A stretch of DNA of 63,941 bases. Source: an uncultured Gammaproteobacteria bacterium (GTDB taxonomy: Bacteria > Pseudomonadota > Gammaproteobacteria > CAMYKB01). The position numbers and the translations under genes are program-made. Where the stretch lies: positions 1-63,941 of the forward strand of contig CAMYKB010000010.1 of NCBI GenBank assembly GCA_947258875.1, read 5' to 3'. Below, piece by piece: positions 44,625-54,937 of this stretch (within the stretch, counting starts at the first letter, position 1; each line of letters begins with the position of its first letter). The notes beneath the pieces are model-generated. The model searched no databases. It was not told the DNA's origin and saw only the letters and a list, made by a program, of their open reading frames with translations.

Positions 44625-47600
44625 CTAGTTTTGATTCAAGACATTCTTTATAGCGCTGATCAGTTCATCACCACTGGTCACAGACTTTGTTAATGCCGCC
44701 TCCACTTTATCGCAGACTTCCCGGCTTGGCTCCTTTCCAGAAAAAATCACAACAGGGCAACAACCGCTTAGCTCATCCAATAGCTCAAGTCCTGAACCAT
44801 CAGGTAATGTTATATCAAGTAATACTAAATCGTAATTATTATGCCTGAATAATTGCCGTGCCTCGCCGAGTGACCTTGCGTATTCCACATCAGCCACACC
44901 CTCTAATAACGCCTGCGCAACCTGAATAACATCCAGCTCATCTTCCACATGCAGCACTCTGGAGCGCCCGTTGTCGTGTAAAGCCTGCTGCAGGGCATTT
45001 GACAGCCTGTCCTTGTCAATCGGTTTTTGCAACCAATCCACAACAGTTACTGCATCACCGTTAAACTCTTTACGGCCTTCGTCGGCGCGGCCAGAGACAA
45101 CAATGACGGGCAATTTCTTGATAGCCCGATCTTCTCGCAGCTCCCGCAGCAGTTGTAGGCCATCATAATCAGGCAAGGTAAGGTCAAGTAACATAAGTCG
45201 ATAATCATTAGTCGCTAGTAAAGTTTTAGCGCTATTACCGGTCGATGCAATATCGCTCGTAAACCCTTCCTGTTCGAGTAGACTGGCTAACACATAGGCA
45301 ACATCCGCATTGTCTTCACAAACAAGCACTTTGTGTATTGCTGGATCGTGGTTTATAGACTCTGTGATTTCATGCCACATAGGAAGGTCAAAATAAAATT
45401 CCGTACCCATAGCTTGCTGGCTATTGAAACCGATATAACCTTCATGTTTCTCGATAATTGCTCTGCTGATCATCAGACCCAGTCCAGTGCCACCTTTTTC
45501 GCGTGAATCTGAGCTATCGGCCTGGGCAAAACGCTCAAAAATCCGTTTACGGAAGGCTTCGGGAATACCATGTCCGTGATCACACACCGAAACACGTACC
45601 AAACCATTTGAACCAGCCACCTTCACTTCTACAGTAGTGTTTTCCGGTGAAAATTTCACCGCATTGGATATCAAGTTGGCATATACCTGTAACAACCGGC
45701 GCTTGTCCCCGCGCACGATCGCCTCACATCCGGTTGTATCTTCGAATTTCAGTTGCACATTGCGCGTGCGCGCATACGCTTCATTTTCTTCAATAGCCTG
45801 GCGTGTCAGGGAAATGATATTCAACACTTCGAATTCAAAATCGAGTTGCCCGGCTTCTATTTTCTCCAAGTCGAGAATATCATTTATGAGATAGGTTAAA
45901 CGCTCACTATTGCGGTTGGCTGTCTCCAGCATGCGCCGCACCTTGGAAGGCAAGCCATCTGCGCCTTTTCCCAGAACGACACTAAGTGCCCCACGGATTG
46001 ACGTTAATGGCGTACGCAATTCATGACTGACCGTAGAAATAAATTCGTTTTGCATACGTTCAACTTTTTTCCGATCAGAGATGTCGCGTATGACCGCGGT
46101 AAAGTATGCCTTACCTCTTATAGACATTTCATTGACAGCAAACTCAATAGGCATTAATTCACCATTATATCGACGGCCTTCTGACTCGACGCGTTGCCCC
46201 AAAATCGTTGGCTTGCCGGTGAGAGTGTACTCTTCAAGTAACTTAAGATATTTTGATCGCTGTGCTTCGGACAATAAAATTCCGAAGTTTTTACCTACAA
46301 GTTCGTCAGGATCGTAGTCAAATAATTTCGCACCGGCCATATTAGATGATTCAATGTTTCCCTTGCTATCCAGCGTAATTATTGCGTCTGCTACGGTATC
46401 GAATATAGCCGTTAAGCGTGCCGCATTATCTTGCAAGGCATCCTCAACATTTTTTCGTTCAGAGATGTCGCGTGTGATGCCGATAAACACACGACGATCA
46501 TCCAGATTTAATTCACTGACGGCCAAGTCGAGCGGAAAGATCGATCCATCTTTACGCAATCCTTTTACTTCCCTGCCAATACCGATGATCTTGTTTACAT
46601 CCGTGGATAAATAGTTATATAGATAGCCATCATGTTCCCTCTGATAAGGTGCTGGCATAAGCATTTTCACATTATTACCGATCACTTCGTTCGCTGAATA
46701 ACCAAAAATATGCTCAGCTGCCGGGTTAAATGACTGTACAGTACCAAGCGTATCTATCGTTATAAGACCATCAAGCACATTATCGACAATAGATTGGTAT
46801 CGTATTTCACTTCTATGCAATGACTCAGTCCTTTCAACAACTAATTTCTCAACATATTCCTTTCTTTTCAAAGAAGTAAAGAGATAACTGGATAGCAATC
46901 CCGTAAATGACAGTATCACCAATAATGAAATCCAGGATGACCAGGGTATCCCCCCGCCAAATTCCGCACTGACTGGTCTGGCGACTGCAAGCCACGTTCT
47001 ACCACCCAGTTCGAGCTCATGCGCCAGGTGGGGTCCAGTAGTGGCGGATACCAGGTCTAACGATGGTGCCTTATCATTAATACGGGAGAGGGACGAATGA
47101 ACGTATAACAAACTATCTGCCTCATCCGCACTTTTGTCATATAAATAAAAATCGATACCGCTTAACTGATAGAATGTCTCTTGTTCCGTGGCATACAGCG
47201 TTTCAGCCAAGTCTTTGATACGAAGCACACCTAATGCGAAGCCCAAAAGATTCTGGCGACGTTGCTCAATCGTGTCATGAACTGAATCTGAACTGTAAAT
47301 CGGCGCAAAAACCAGAACACCGTGTTGTTTCTCTGCTTGCTGCACCAAGGTTATGCGCCCGCTGAAAATCATCTCAGCGTTATCACGCGCTTTTTCAAGC
47401 GCCGCAGCTCGAACCGGATTGGAACCGAGATCGAAACCAAGCGCGGCCTCATTTCCTTCATAGGGTTCAATGAAATAAACAGGAAAATATTCATCCCGCA
47501 GCTCTGCCGGAACGATTCGTCCCTGGGGTGTGCGTTCAGTGATTTGGAAACCTGTATACCCCTCATTGCGTGCAGCCAGCTCATATTCTTTGCGCTCGGC

Positions 47601-47927
47601 AAGGGGAATACGCGGGATCCATTCGAGCGCTTGGAAAATATTAGTGCGCGATAATGTTGGCGCTACGAATTTTCTAAACATATCGCGATTAACAAATTCC
47701 GAACTCTCATAAAAAGACACAACAGATCGCAGCGCTTCAATATCTGTATCAACCCTGCTTTCTAGGGATGAAATACGATCAAATGCTACCCGTTCGAAAT
47801 TATTCTCAGCTTGTCTATTTTCAATATTCAGCATAATGATAAATACAAATATAGCAAGCAACACACCCACCAGTACAACCATAGTGATTGGAGTGTAACG
47901 GCGTGAAAATATCATGTTAAACAGCAT
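44625..47927 (-). CDS. CHASE-PAS-PAS hybrid histidine kinase with two receivers
   Basis: A 1100-residue membrane sensor kinase. TM1 lies at about 14-35. A periplasmic CHASE domain fills about 75-290 (FQALEWIPRIPLAERKEYE is diagnostic). TM2 lies at about 331-352. Two PAS domains follow (about 370-490, 500-620). HisKA has His635 in [13 protein letters not shown]. The HATPase has NAVKFS, DHGHGIP and GGTGLGL. REC1 (about 866-985) has Asp915 in LLDLTLPD, and REC2 (about 989-1100) has Asp1038 in LLDITLPD. There is no Hpt, so relay must go through the downstream Hpt protein. CHASE domains bind small molecules outside the membrane; the ligand is unknown. The start has little ribosome-binding support and follows the previous kinase by 24 bases. 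Confidence 0.93.
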   Translation of the reverse strand: MLFNMIFSRRYTPITMVVLVGVLLAIFVFIIMLNIENRQAENNFERVAFDRISSLESRVDTDIEALRSVVSFYESSEFVNRDMFRKFVAPTLSRTNIFQALEWIPRIPLAERKEYELAARNEGYTGFQITERTPQGRIVPAELRDEYFPVYFIEPYEGNEAALGFDLGSNPVRAAALEKARDNAEMIFSGRITLVQQAEKQHGVLVFAPIYSSDSVHDTIEQRRQNLLGFALGVLRIKDLAETLYATEQETFYQLSGIDFYLYDKSADEADSLLYVHSSLSRINDKAPSLDLVSATTGPHLAHELELGGRTWLAVARPVSAEFGGGIPWSSWISLLVILSFTGLLSSYLFTSLKRKEYVEKLVVERTESLHRSEIRYQSIVDNVLDGLITIDTLGTVQSFNPAAEHIFGYSANEVIGNNVKMLMPAPYQREHDGYLYNYLSTDVNKIIGIGREVKGLRKDGSIFPLDLAVSELNLDDRRVFIGITRDISERKNVEDALQDNAARLTAIFDTVADAIITLDSKGNIESSNMAGAKLFDYDPDELVGKNFGILLSEAQRSKYLKLLEEYTLTGKPTILGQRVESEGRRYNGELMPIEFAVNEMSIRGKAYFTAVIRDISDRKKVERMQNEFISTVSHELRTPLTSIRGALSVVLGKGADGLPSKVRRMLETANRNSERLTYLINDILDLEKIEAGQLDFEFEVLNIISLTRQAIEENEAYARTRNVQLKFEDTTGCEAIVRGDKRRLLQVYANLISNAVKFSPENTTVEVKVAGSNGLVRVSVCDHGHGIPEAFRKRIFERFAQADSSDSREKGGTGLGLMISRAIIEKHEGYIGFNSQQAMGTEFYFDLPMWHEITESINHDPAIHKVLVCEDNADVAYVLASLLEQEGFTSDIASTGNSAKTLLATNDYRLMLLDLTLPDYDGLQLLRELREDRAIKKLPVIVVSGRADEGRKEFNGDAVTVVDWLQKPIDKDRLSNALQQALHDNGRSRVLHVEDELDVIQVAQALLEGVADVEYARSLGEARQLFRHNNYDLVLLDITLPDGSGLELLDELSGCCPVVIFSGKEPSREVCDKVEAALTKSVTSGDELISAIKNVLNQN

Positions 47928-47951
47928 ATATGCAGGCCTGGGATTATTGCG

Positions 47952-50729
47952 TTACATCGCAGCAACGTCTTTTATGATCGGCAGGTCTATGTAAAAGGTG
48001 GCTCCATGTCCGGGCGTGCTATTGAAGCTCACCTGGCCACCATGCCTTTCAACCAACTCTTTAGTTATAGCTAATCCCAGACCGGTACCACCCTTCTGTC
48101 GGCTATCTGAAGCATCTGCTTGAGAAAAGCGCTCAAAAATACGATCCTGGAACTCTAGCGGGATTCCCGTTCCGTTATCATCTACACACAGGCGGACCAT
48201 TTCATCATTCCTGGTTGCTGAAAGCCTTACCACGCCTCCTTGTTGCGAAAATTTTATCGCATTTGAAAGCAGGTTGGCCAAAACCTGCATGAGTCTGTTT
48301 TCATCTGCATAAATACATATATTGTCACTGTCACAGCTTTGCCATGATAGTGAGACTTCAAATTTATCCGCATAAGCTTGATTGGCTGTTATTGCTTTAT
48401 CAATTAGCTCACCGATAACCAACGACTTTTTTTCCAAATTTATTTTTCCTGACTGCATCTTCTCAATATCTAGAAGATCATTAATAAGCGTGACCAAGCG
48501 CTCACTATTCTCGTAAGCAATTTCCAACATACGAATAGTTTTATTGGGAAGCGTTCCATTCGCACGTCCAATAATTAAACTCAATGCTCCTTTGATAGAC
48601 GTCAAAGGGGTACGCAGCTCATGATTTACACTGGAGATAAACTCACTCTTCAACTTCTCCAGTTTCTTGCGTTCGGTAATATCCTGAACGATACCTACCA
48701 TTCGCTCAGGCTTGCCGTCTGCGTCCCGCTTAACAGTGGAACCATGGATAGCCTGCCACCTGGTCGTGCCTGCATCGGTGATGACCCGGTACTCAATTTC
48801 ATATCGATCCGCACCAGAAGCGCTATACGCGCGCTCAGATTCGCGCATCCTTATACGGTCATCAGGGTGAGTATGCTGGTACCATAACTCACGAGGATCA
48901 GTGTCATCGGTGCTGTCGTGACCCAGCATTTCATTCCATCCTTCGCTGGCAATGATACGACCCCGATGTATATCATAGTCCCACGCGACCATTTCCCCGC
49001 CTTGTAGTGCGAGCGTCAGGCGCTGTTCACTTTCATAGAGTGCCCGTGTCTGTTGCCCAACTTCACGCATAAGACGGTTACGTTGCTGACGAAGAGCTGC
49101 AATCCAGCTAATACCTATGAGAAATGCCAGCAAGGCTATAAGTACCCCTAAACCTATCACCCTCTCCCTGGTTAATAGTGGCCGGGGCGGTAAATCAAGC
49201 CACTTGTTCCGCAGGATTTCCATTTCATATTCAGTTATGGATTCCATTCCTTTCTGGATAATAGCCAGCAATTCGGGCCTGTCATTACGCACAGCAATAT
49301 GAAGTTTTTCCCCTGTCTTTAATTCAGGGATATTGACACTGCCCGCTTGTCTGACCCCCTGCATCAAATGCTGTTTGATTAAATAGTTAGCAACCGCTGT
49401 GTCGCCGATGAATAGGTCGGCATCGCCGGTAAGTACAGCCTTGAGGCCATCATGAACCGAGTCGACACCAACAACATTGATTTCCGGGTATGTCGTAGTG
49501 ATGAAGTGATAATTATCAAAACCTTTAACCAACGCCACGCGGTATGGCTGGAGTTGGGATGGATTGTCAATGCTACCAAGCCTGGTACCTTCCAGCGCGT
49601 AGTAAGCCACAACATTATTCACATAAACGTCAGAAAATAATAAATAATTCTGGCGCTCTGCATTCTTTATGATAACAGGGAAAACATCGATCTCTCTCTC
49701 GCGGCCCTTCAGCAAAAGCTGTTCCCAAGTGTAACCATTGACCCAGTTGACTCGAAGACCCACTTTAGCTGCGACCAGGCGAAAATAATCGATAGAGAAC
49801 CCAGAAGCATTACCATTCTTATTAACGAAATCAAATGGCGGCCAATCAATTTCGTTGGCGACCAGGATGGTAGGATGGGCTTCGATAAAGTCCCGTTCTG
49901 ATTTACTCAACGAAACCTGGCCGGTCACGCCAGTAACTTCCTCACTCCTGATTGGAATCCATTTCTGCATGACCGCCAATTTATCCGCTTCAGGTATAGC
50001 ATTAAGCGCTTTATCCAGTATACGCGCCAACTCTGGCCAATCATTTCGAATCGCAAGACGTTGTCCATTGGTCTCGATGTCGTATCGACTGGCAACCTTG
50101 AGGTTGTTGATTCCATATTTATTAGTCTGATAAATATTAATCCCCAGCACACCTACATAGGCATCAGCTTCACCCGTCGAAACGTCCACTAGACCTTCCA
50201 ATGGAGTTTTAACTATGGATCCCTCGATACCTGGGTGCTCCTTTAGCACGCGTTGGCTGGAGGAATAGCCTTCTACGAGAGCAACAGTCTTGCCATGCAT
50301 ATCTGATGCGGTGTTAATACTGTTATTGTCCTGACGAGTCATGACAACAAGAGGGGTGGGTATATAGATTTGTGTGAAGTCGAGAAATGTTCTACGCTCA
50401 TCAGTAATAACAGCCGTGGCAATTACATCGAGATCGCGATTCTTCGCAGCTTCCACGATCTCAGGCCAACTCAGACCAGGCACTGCCTCAAATCGAATGC
50501 CCAGCTGCTTCTCTACCAGGACGAGCATCTCTGGAGCCACACCGGCAAACTCACCGTCACTCCCGATAAAGCTGTAAGGGGCATAATTAGCGTCAACGCC
50601 TATCCGAACGACAGGGTGCCGGCTGAGCCAGGCGCGCTCATCCGCAGTCAGCTTTAGTTCAGCTGCCTGCGCTATTGAAGAGGAAATGAAGACAAAGGTA
50701 GCCCCAATGATTGCCAACACAAATTTCAT
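47952..50729 (-). CDS. BvgS-like histidine kinase with two periplasmic solute-binding domains
   Basis: A 925-residue sensor from the ATG at 50729 (GGA eight bases upstream). The signal segment (1-22) is followed by two bacterial family-3 solute-binding (Venus flytrap) domains: about 35-255 ([16 protein letters not shown]) and about 280-510 ([16 protein letters not shown]). A TM helix at about 523-546 leads to one PAS/PAC domain (about 570-690) and a HisKA with His703 in [13 protein letters not shown]. The HATPase has [14 protein letters not shown] and GGTGLGL. Unlike BvgS it lacks REC and Hpt. Amino acids or similar small molecules are likely ligands. It heads the four-gene relay operon. Confidence 0.93.
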   Translation of the reverse strand: MKFVLAIIGATFVFISSSIAQAAELKLTADERAWLSRHPVVRIGVDANYAPYSFIGSDGEFAGVAPEMLVLVEKQLGIRFEAVPGLSWPEIVEAAKNRDLDVIATAVITDERRTFLDFTQIYIPTPLVVMTRQDNNSINTASDMHGKTVALVEGYSSSQRVLKEHPGIEGSIVKTPLEGLVDVSTGEADAYVGVLGINIYQTNKYGINNLKVASRYDIETNGQRLAIRNDWPELARILDKALNAIPEADKLAVMQKWIPIRSEEVTGVTGQVSLSKSERDFIEAHPTILVANEIDWPPFDFVNKNGNASGFSIDYFRLVAAKVGLRVNWVNGYTWEQLLLKGREREIDVFPVIIKNAERQNYLLFSDVYVNNVVAYYALEGTRLGSIDNPSQLQPYRVALVKGFDNYHFITTTYPEINVVGVDSVHDGLKAVLTGDADLFIGDTAVANYLIKQHLMQGVRQAGSVNIPELKTGEKLHIAVRNDRPELLAIIQKGMESITEYEMEILRNKWLDLPPRPLLTRERVIGLGVLIALLAFLIGISWIAALRQQRNRLMREVGQQTRALYESEQRLTLALQGGEMVAWDYDIHRGRIIASEGWNEMLGHDSTDDTDPRELWYQHTHPDDRIRMRESERAYSASGADRYEIEYRVITDAGTTRWQAIHGSTVKRDADGKPERMVGIVQDITERKKLEKLKSEFISSVNHELRTPLTSIKGALSLIIGRANGTLPNKTIRMLEIAYENSERLVTLINDLLDIEKMQSGKINLEKKSLVIGELIDKAITANQAYADKFEVSLSWQSCDSDNICIYADENRLMQVLANLLSNAIKFSQQGGVVRLSATRNDEMVRLCVDDNGTGIPLEFQDRIFERFSQADASDSRQKGGTGLGLAITKELVERHGGQVSFNSTPGHGATFYIDLPIIKDVAAM

Positions 50730-50943
50730 GAGCATCATCCAGGCTGGCTTATAGTATTACAGGATAACAGTTGAGCACCCTTTGAGTTCACAAAAATTAT
50801 TCACTGAATCGTGGTATAGCAATCAATCGGAGATAATAGTATGAATAAATTTAATAACGTTTAAAAAAATGATGATTGAGTACTGATCCCATACGCACCA
50901 TAAAGATTGAGCATTATGTATAGTGCTAATAATTATTACCGAC

Positions 50944-52083
50944 TCAATCCATTAAATTGACCTCAACACCCCGCTCTCTCAGATGTGCCGCTCGAACATC
51001 AATGAAACGCTGGAATTCCGGCTCATCTTTATAAGCACCTGAAGCGACATAATCCATAACAGATTGAATATGGAAACTCTTGAAATAAGCTTCAATTCGG
51101 ATAATTTCGTTACCCTCAGTATCGAAATATAGCATGCTGGGGGCATTATTGACCTTAACCTGCTTAGCCCAATCGGAAACAGTCATATTCTTACCATCAG
51201 GTGTTTGTATTTTTTCATCCGACCACATATCCAGTAGTACTACATCGAAGCGCTTAAGTTGTTGCTGGCTTCCCTCACGCTTGAGTATGTCACCATGTAG
51301 TTCATCGCAGGCAGCACACTGTTGTTGTTCAAACATAACCAGCATAGGTTTTTGATTTTGTCGCAGCGTATCTGCCAGTTGATAAGGGGCCTGCAAATAA
51401 TCAGTTTCAATATGTAGCTTCCCGGAAGCGGGTTCTGGCGCCAGCTTCGCCAGGTATTCACGGAAAGTGGATTCTTTGTCCATATTTTGGCCGACAAAAT
51501 CCAATGCTGCAGTAAATTTATGTGGTGGGAAGTAGCCATTGATACGCAGCACTTCGCTACCCTGCTCGTCGAGCAGTTGCAGAGTAGGTGTAAACATAAC
51601 CCTCTGGGCAACAGCAAAGGCTTTTTCTGTCGTTTCACCACCCTCAAAATCGGTTACCTCTCGGTCTCCCCATATATTAATTGCAATTACGTCAAAATAT
51701 TGGCGGGTTTTATCAGAGATGGCCAGCTGTCCAAAGTTATCTTGTAGCAACATTTTACAATAAGGACAGCCATCCTGATAGAAGTACAGCATAACGCGTT
51801 TATCGCGTTCGGCGGCTTCGGCAACATCATCACGAATATCCAGAAATGAATTCTTAAACCACTCAGGTTTTTCTTCATAACCAGGATTAACCATGTCTTC
51901 TGTCAATGCGGACTCGGTAACGCTCTGGTGTTGCTGTTGTTGGATATCTTCAGGGGCTAGAGGCGGGGCACTGATTGCTGGTTGTTCCACTACCGTTGTT
52001 TCCTCACCTTCTCTGCAGCCCGAGACAAGCATGTTCAACAAAAGCATAGATAATAATAGGAGTGCTTGGAAAAACGATTTCAT
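50944..52083 (-). CDS. Lipoprotein with two thioredoxin-like domains
   Basis: A 379-residue exported lipoprotein. The signal and lipobox end at LVSGC (Cys23), followed by a disordered Glu/Gln-rich linker (about 24-70). The first thioredoxin-like domain (about 75-205) has the redox site CPYC (106-109) and cis-Pro in FTPTLQL. The second (about 225-370) has CAAC (256-259) and cis-Pro in NAPSMLYF. The sequence resembles SoxW-type and related periplasmic reductants. The start at 52083 is chosen over a longer frame because GGAGG lies nine bases upstream and a signal peptide begins exactly there. The partner protein is unknown, and no dsbD-like gene is near. Confidence 0.88.
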   Translation of the reverse strand: MKSFFQALLLLSMLLLNMLVSGCREGEETTVVEQPAISAPPLAPEDIQQQQHQSVTESALTEDMVNPGYEEKPEWFKNSFLDIRDDVAEAAERDKRVMLYFYQDGCPYCKMLLQDNFGQLAISDKTRQYFDVIAINIWGDREVTDFEGGETTEKAFAVAQRVMFTPTLQLLDEQGSEVLRINGYFPPHKFTAALDFVGQNMDKESTFREYLAKLAPEPASGKLHIETDYLQAPYQLADTLRQNQKPMLVMFEQQQCAACDELHGDILKREGSQQQLKRFDVVLLDMWSDEKIQTPDGKNMTVSDWAKQVKVNNAPSMLYFDTEGNEIIRIEAYFKSFHIQSVMDYVASGAYKDEPEFQRFIDVRAAHLRERGVEVNLMD

Positions 52084-52142
52084 GTTGCATACCTCCAGGC
52101 AAATCTGCTTCAATCATTACACCCAGGGTTTATGCACAAAGG

Positions 52143-52790
52143 CTAATCAACACTTGGGCATTTGTTGCGTAAGTAGCAATCATCACAACAAGGTTTAACC
52201 TTACATACATTTTTTGCGTGAACAACCACAAGCGCGTGATATTCATTATAGAGTATAGCCTCTGCTTTCATGGCGTGCTCTACACTCAACCTGATGGTTT
52301 CGTAGTGCTCACCACCGCGTAATACACCCAGCCTGGAAAACAACCTGCGTGTGTATGCATCGACAACGAATACGGCACGATCAAAGGCATACAAAAGCAT
52401 GTCATCGGCTGTTTCTGGACCGATCCCCTTGATACCAAGCAATGTAGATCGCAGTTCATCCGTCGGCATGCGCTGCAGCGCCTCGAACCCCCCTTGCCGC
52501 AGATACCAGTGACAGAATTCACGAAGCCTTGCGGCCTTTACATTAAAATAGCCGGATGGTCTCAGTAGTTTAGCAAGTGTAGCCATACGGCAGCGCGTGA
52601 TACGCTGCGGCGAAAGCTTATCCGCCGCCTTGAGGTTATTGATTGCCTTTTCGACATTGGACCATGCAGTATTTTGCGTGAGTATCGCGCCGACCATGAC
52701 TTCAAAGGCGGTCTCACCAGGCCACCATCCTTGTGGGCCATGCTGTGCCAGTAATCTGTCATAGATTGTTCTAAGACGCTCCGCCTTCAT
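52143..52790 (-). CDS. Endonuclease III-related DNA glycosylase (MagIII-like)
   Basis: A 215-residue helix-hairpin-helix/GPD protein. The hairpin is LLGIKGIGPETADDMLLYA, and the catalytic Asp is in VVDAYTRR. At the place of the Lys that gives endonuclease III its lyase activity (GRKTA), this protein has Glu (GPETA), so it should be a glycosylase without beta-lyase action. This matches the group containing the H. pylori 3-methyladenine glycosylase MagIII. A C-terminal cluster of Cys (C-X5-C-X2-C-X5-C, plus one adjacent Cys) probably holds a 4Fe-4S cluster. It overlaps rluB by four bases. Confidence 0.87.
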   Translation of the reverse strand: MKAERLRTIYDRLLAQHGPQGWWPGETAFEVMVGAILTQNTAWSNVEKAINNLKAADKLSPQRITRCRMATLAKLLRPSGYFNVKAARLREFCHWYLRQGGFEALQRMPTDELRSTLLGIKGIGPETADDMLLYAFDRAVFVVDAYTRRLFSRLGVLRGGEHYETIRLSVEHAMKAEAILYNEYHALVVVHAKNVCKVKPCCDDCYLRNKCPSVD

Positions 52791-53593
52791 CGTCTCTTGA
52801 TACGGCGTGCACGTGTAGGCACTTTGATCGGGCGGCGCCGGACCGGCTTGGGTATTTCAAATTTCAGGTCTACCTCCCGATAAAGTGCAGCCATCTCCTT
52901 GACCTCCAGATCACGCCACCGCCCGGGCCGCAATGACCTGCCCAACTCAATAGCACCGTATCGCACACGAATGAGACGGCTTACTTTAACGCCTTGCGCC
53001 TCCCATAGGCGACGCACTTCTCGATTACGCCCTTCTCTCAAGGTCACGTGGTACCAGTGATTGGCACCCGTACCACCCGCATCCCGAATATCGTCAAAAC
53101 TTGCAACGCCATCCTCCAACATGACGCCGTCCCTCATAGCCTGCAGCTGTCCATTGTTGACAGCGCCGAGCACCCGTACCGCATATTCACGCTCGACCTC
53201 GTGCGATGGATGCATCAAGGCATTTGCCAGGGCGCCATCATTGGTAAACAACAACAGCCCCGAGGTGTTGTAATCCAGACGACCAACAGCAATCCAGCGT
53301 CCTTCCCTTAGTCTGGGCAGGTGATCGAAGACGGTAAAGCGCCCCTGCGGGTCCTTGCGCGTCGTGACTTCGCCTTCCGGTTTGTGGTAAGCAATCACTC
53401 GTGAACGCTGTTGCACGGAAGAGAAACGCACCGGTTTGCCTTTCACCGTGATGCGGTCATCCTTATCAGCCTTGTCACCGAGTTTGGCTGGTTGACCGTT
53501 GAGCGTGATGAGACCCTGTTCTATCCAGCCTTCGATTTCGCGCCGAGAACCCAATCCCGCAGTGGCGAGTAGTTTTTGTAACCGCTCTTTCAT
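52787..53593 (-). CDS. rluB: 23S rRNA pseudouridine synthase RluB
   Basis: RluB makes pseudouridine 2605 in 23S rRNA (E. coli numbering). The 268-residue protein has an N-terminal S4 RNA-binding domain (about 3-60; RLQKLLATAGLGSRREIE) and the RsuA/RluB-family catalytic domain with Asp in GRLDYNTSGLLLFTNDG. LREGRNREVRRLWEAQG is a further family mark. It ends in a very basic tail (Arg/Lys-rich, last 20 residues), as is common for RluB. The stop overlaps the glycosylase start (ATGA). Placement next to scpA/scpB is widespread. Confidence 0.95.
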   Translation of the reverse strand: MKERLQKLLATAGLGSRREIEGWIEQGLITLNGQPAKLGDKADKDDRITVKGKPVRFSSVQQRSRVIAYHKPEGEVTTRKDPQGRFTVFDHLPRLREGRWIAVGRLDYNTSGLLLFTNDGALANALMHPSHEVEREYAVRVLGAVNNGQLQAMRDGVMLEDGVASFDDIRDAGGTGANHWYHVTLREGRNREVRRLWEAQGVKVSRLIRVRYGAIELGRSLRPGRWRDLEVKEMAALYREVDLKFEIPKPVRRRPIKVPTRARRIKRR

Positions 53594-53606
53594 ATTAAAA
53601 TATCAA

Positions 53607-54422
53607 TTATTTACAGTACTGCATCGGTCGTTGCTTAGACGGCCACATCCTGCATATATCGCCCGACACAGCAGTTAATGCCACATCGCCACTATATTTT
53701 TCCAGCCGTTCCACAACAGAAGCATCAGGGTAGCCACGTATATTATCGCGGTTGACCGATATTACGCTCAGCCCGGGCGCGAGCCTTTTAATGAATGCCT
53801 CGCTGTTACTATCCGCTGCGCCATGGTGACCCGCAACATATAAATCAACCTCATCCACTATATCGGATTTCAGCAAGTACGCCTCTGCCTCATGACCCGC
53901 ATCGCCCATGATAAGCACCCGGGTTTGTCCATAGGTCAAACGGACGACCAGTGAATTGCGGTTAAGATTATTTCCCGAAAAACCTGGCGGCCACAGAAAT
54001 TCCAGTTTTGCATCTCGCCATATCTTTGCATCTCCCGCCATGACACGCAGTCTTACTTGATCTTTTATCAATGCCTCAGCCACCCAGCGCACGGTATCCG
54101 TCTGTTGCCCGGCTATGGGTTGATGATGATCGAGTACGACAGCCTCTGGAAATGCCTCTCTTACACGGAAATATCCGCTGGCATGATCAGGATGCAGGTG
54201 CGTGATAACGATATACTCCAGGCTTCGCACACCATAATGTGTCAGTCGCTGCAGAATATGTGGCGCCGCACCCAGGTGACCCAAATCGACTAATATGCCC
54301 TCACTACCTTGTTGCAATAAAACCGCCTGTCCTTCATCTACATCCAGCACCACTACGCGCAGCTCGGCATTTATCGGCGTAGATACACAAAGCAAGAACC
54401 CTATAACGATATACTGCCTCAT
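53607..54422 (-). CDS. Exported metallo-beta-lactamase-fold hydrolase (ComEC C-terminal type)
   Basis: A 271-residue protein with a signal peptide ending near TPINA (about 20). The metal-binding motif is THLHPDHASGY, with further His and Asp in LIMGDAGHEAE and VAGHHGAADSNS. It resembles the C-terminal beta-lactamase domain of ComEC, but has no membrane part. Some such proteins act on DNA or nucleotides; here the substrate is unknown. The start at 54422 overlaps the stop of the VanZ gene in the arrangement ATGA, which decides it over a frame opening 21 bases earlier. It follows the VanZ gene and precedes rluB by 13 bases. Confidence 0.87.
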   Translation of the reverse strand: MRQYIVIGFLLCVSTPINAELRVVVLDVDEGQAVLLQQGSEGILVDLGHLGAAPHILQRLTHYGVRSLEYIVITHLHPDHASGYFRVREAFPEAVVLDHHQPIAGQQTDTVRWVAEALIKDQVRLRVMAGDAKIWRDAKLEFLWPPGFSGNNLNRNSLVVRLTYGQTRVLIMGDAGHEAEAYLLKSDIVDEVDLYVAGHHGAADSNSEAFIKRLAPGLSVISVNRDNIRGYPDASVVERLEKYSGDVALTAVSGDICRMWPSKQRPMQYCK

Positions 54423-54913
54423 GACTTGCGCGTTCCAAGCCACGCCAACAGGGCACCACCTCCACTTGCCAGCAGATTCATGCTGACGTCATTCCAGTCA
54501 CCCACCCTGTTCGGCAACCACCATTGCAACAATTCATCGCCCATTGCCAAACCAACACATAACAACACTAGCGGTATCCAGGCAAATAACAAAGCACTTA
54601 GAAAACCGTAGAGACCAAAGGTAATAAAATGCAGCACCTCCTCCGGCCTGCCCGGTACTATCATTGCCAGGAGTACTAACAAACCGCATACCAGCCATAA
54701 TCCAGGCCGCCTCTTGGCCGAAGCCGCAACGGATGTAATGTAAACCAGGCCAACAAGCACCAGCAAACCCAGGACAGCTATCAACAACCAAAAGAGCATA
54801 CGCTCATTCAGCAAACGGGTTATTGCTTGTTGCCATGGCCTGCCAAACACAGACAACACGAGAATTGACACAATACTCAATATCCATGCGATGCGATGAA
54901 TGAGATCAGACAT
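54419..54913 (-). CDS. VanZ-family membrane protein
   Basis: A 164-residue protein with about five hydrophobic segments. The conserved motif of the VanZ family lies near the C-terminus: ELLQWWLPNRVGDWNDVSMNLLASGGG, in two parts, with the acidic residue, Pro-x-Arg and Asp-x-x-x-Asn. The molecular role of chromosomal VanZ-like proteins is poorly known; the founding member lowers teicoplanin susceptibility in enterococci. Its stop overlaps the start of the beta-lactamase-fold gene by four bases, so the two are translationally coupled. It starts close to the divergent amidohydrolase gene. Confidence 0.86.
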   Translation of the reverse strand: MSDLIHRIAWILSIVSILVLSVFGRPWQQAITRLLNERMLFWLLIAVLGLLVLVGLVYITSVAASAKRRPGLWLVCGLLVLLAMIVPGRPEEVLHFITFGLYGFLSALLFAWIPLVLLCVGLAMGDELLQWWLPNRVGDWNDVSMNLLASGGGALLAWLGTRKS

Positions 54914-54937
54914 TTTTCAGTTATTATCAAACATAAG

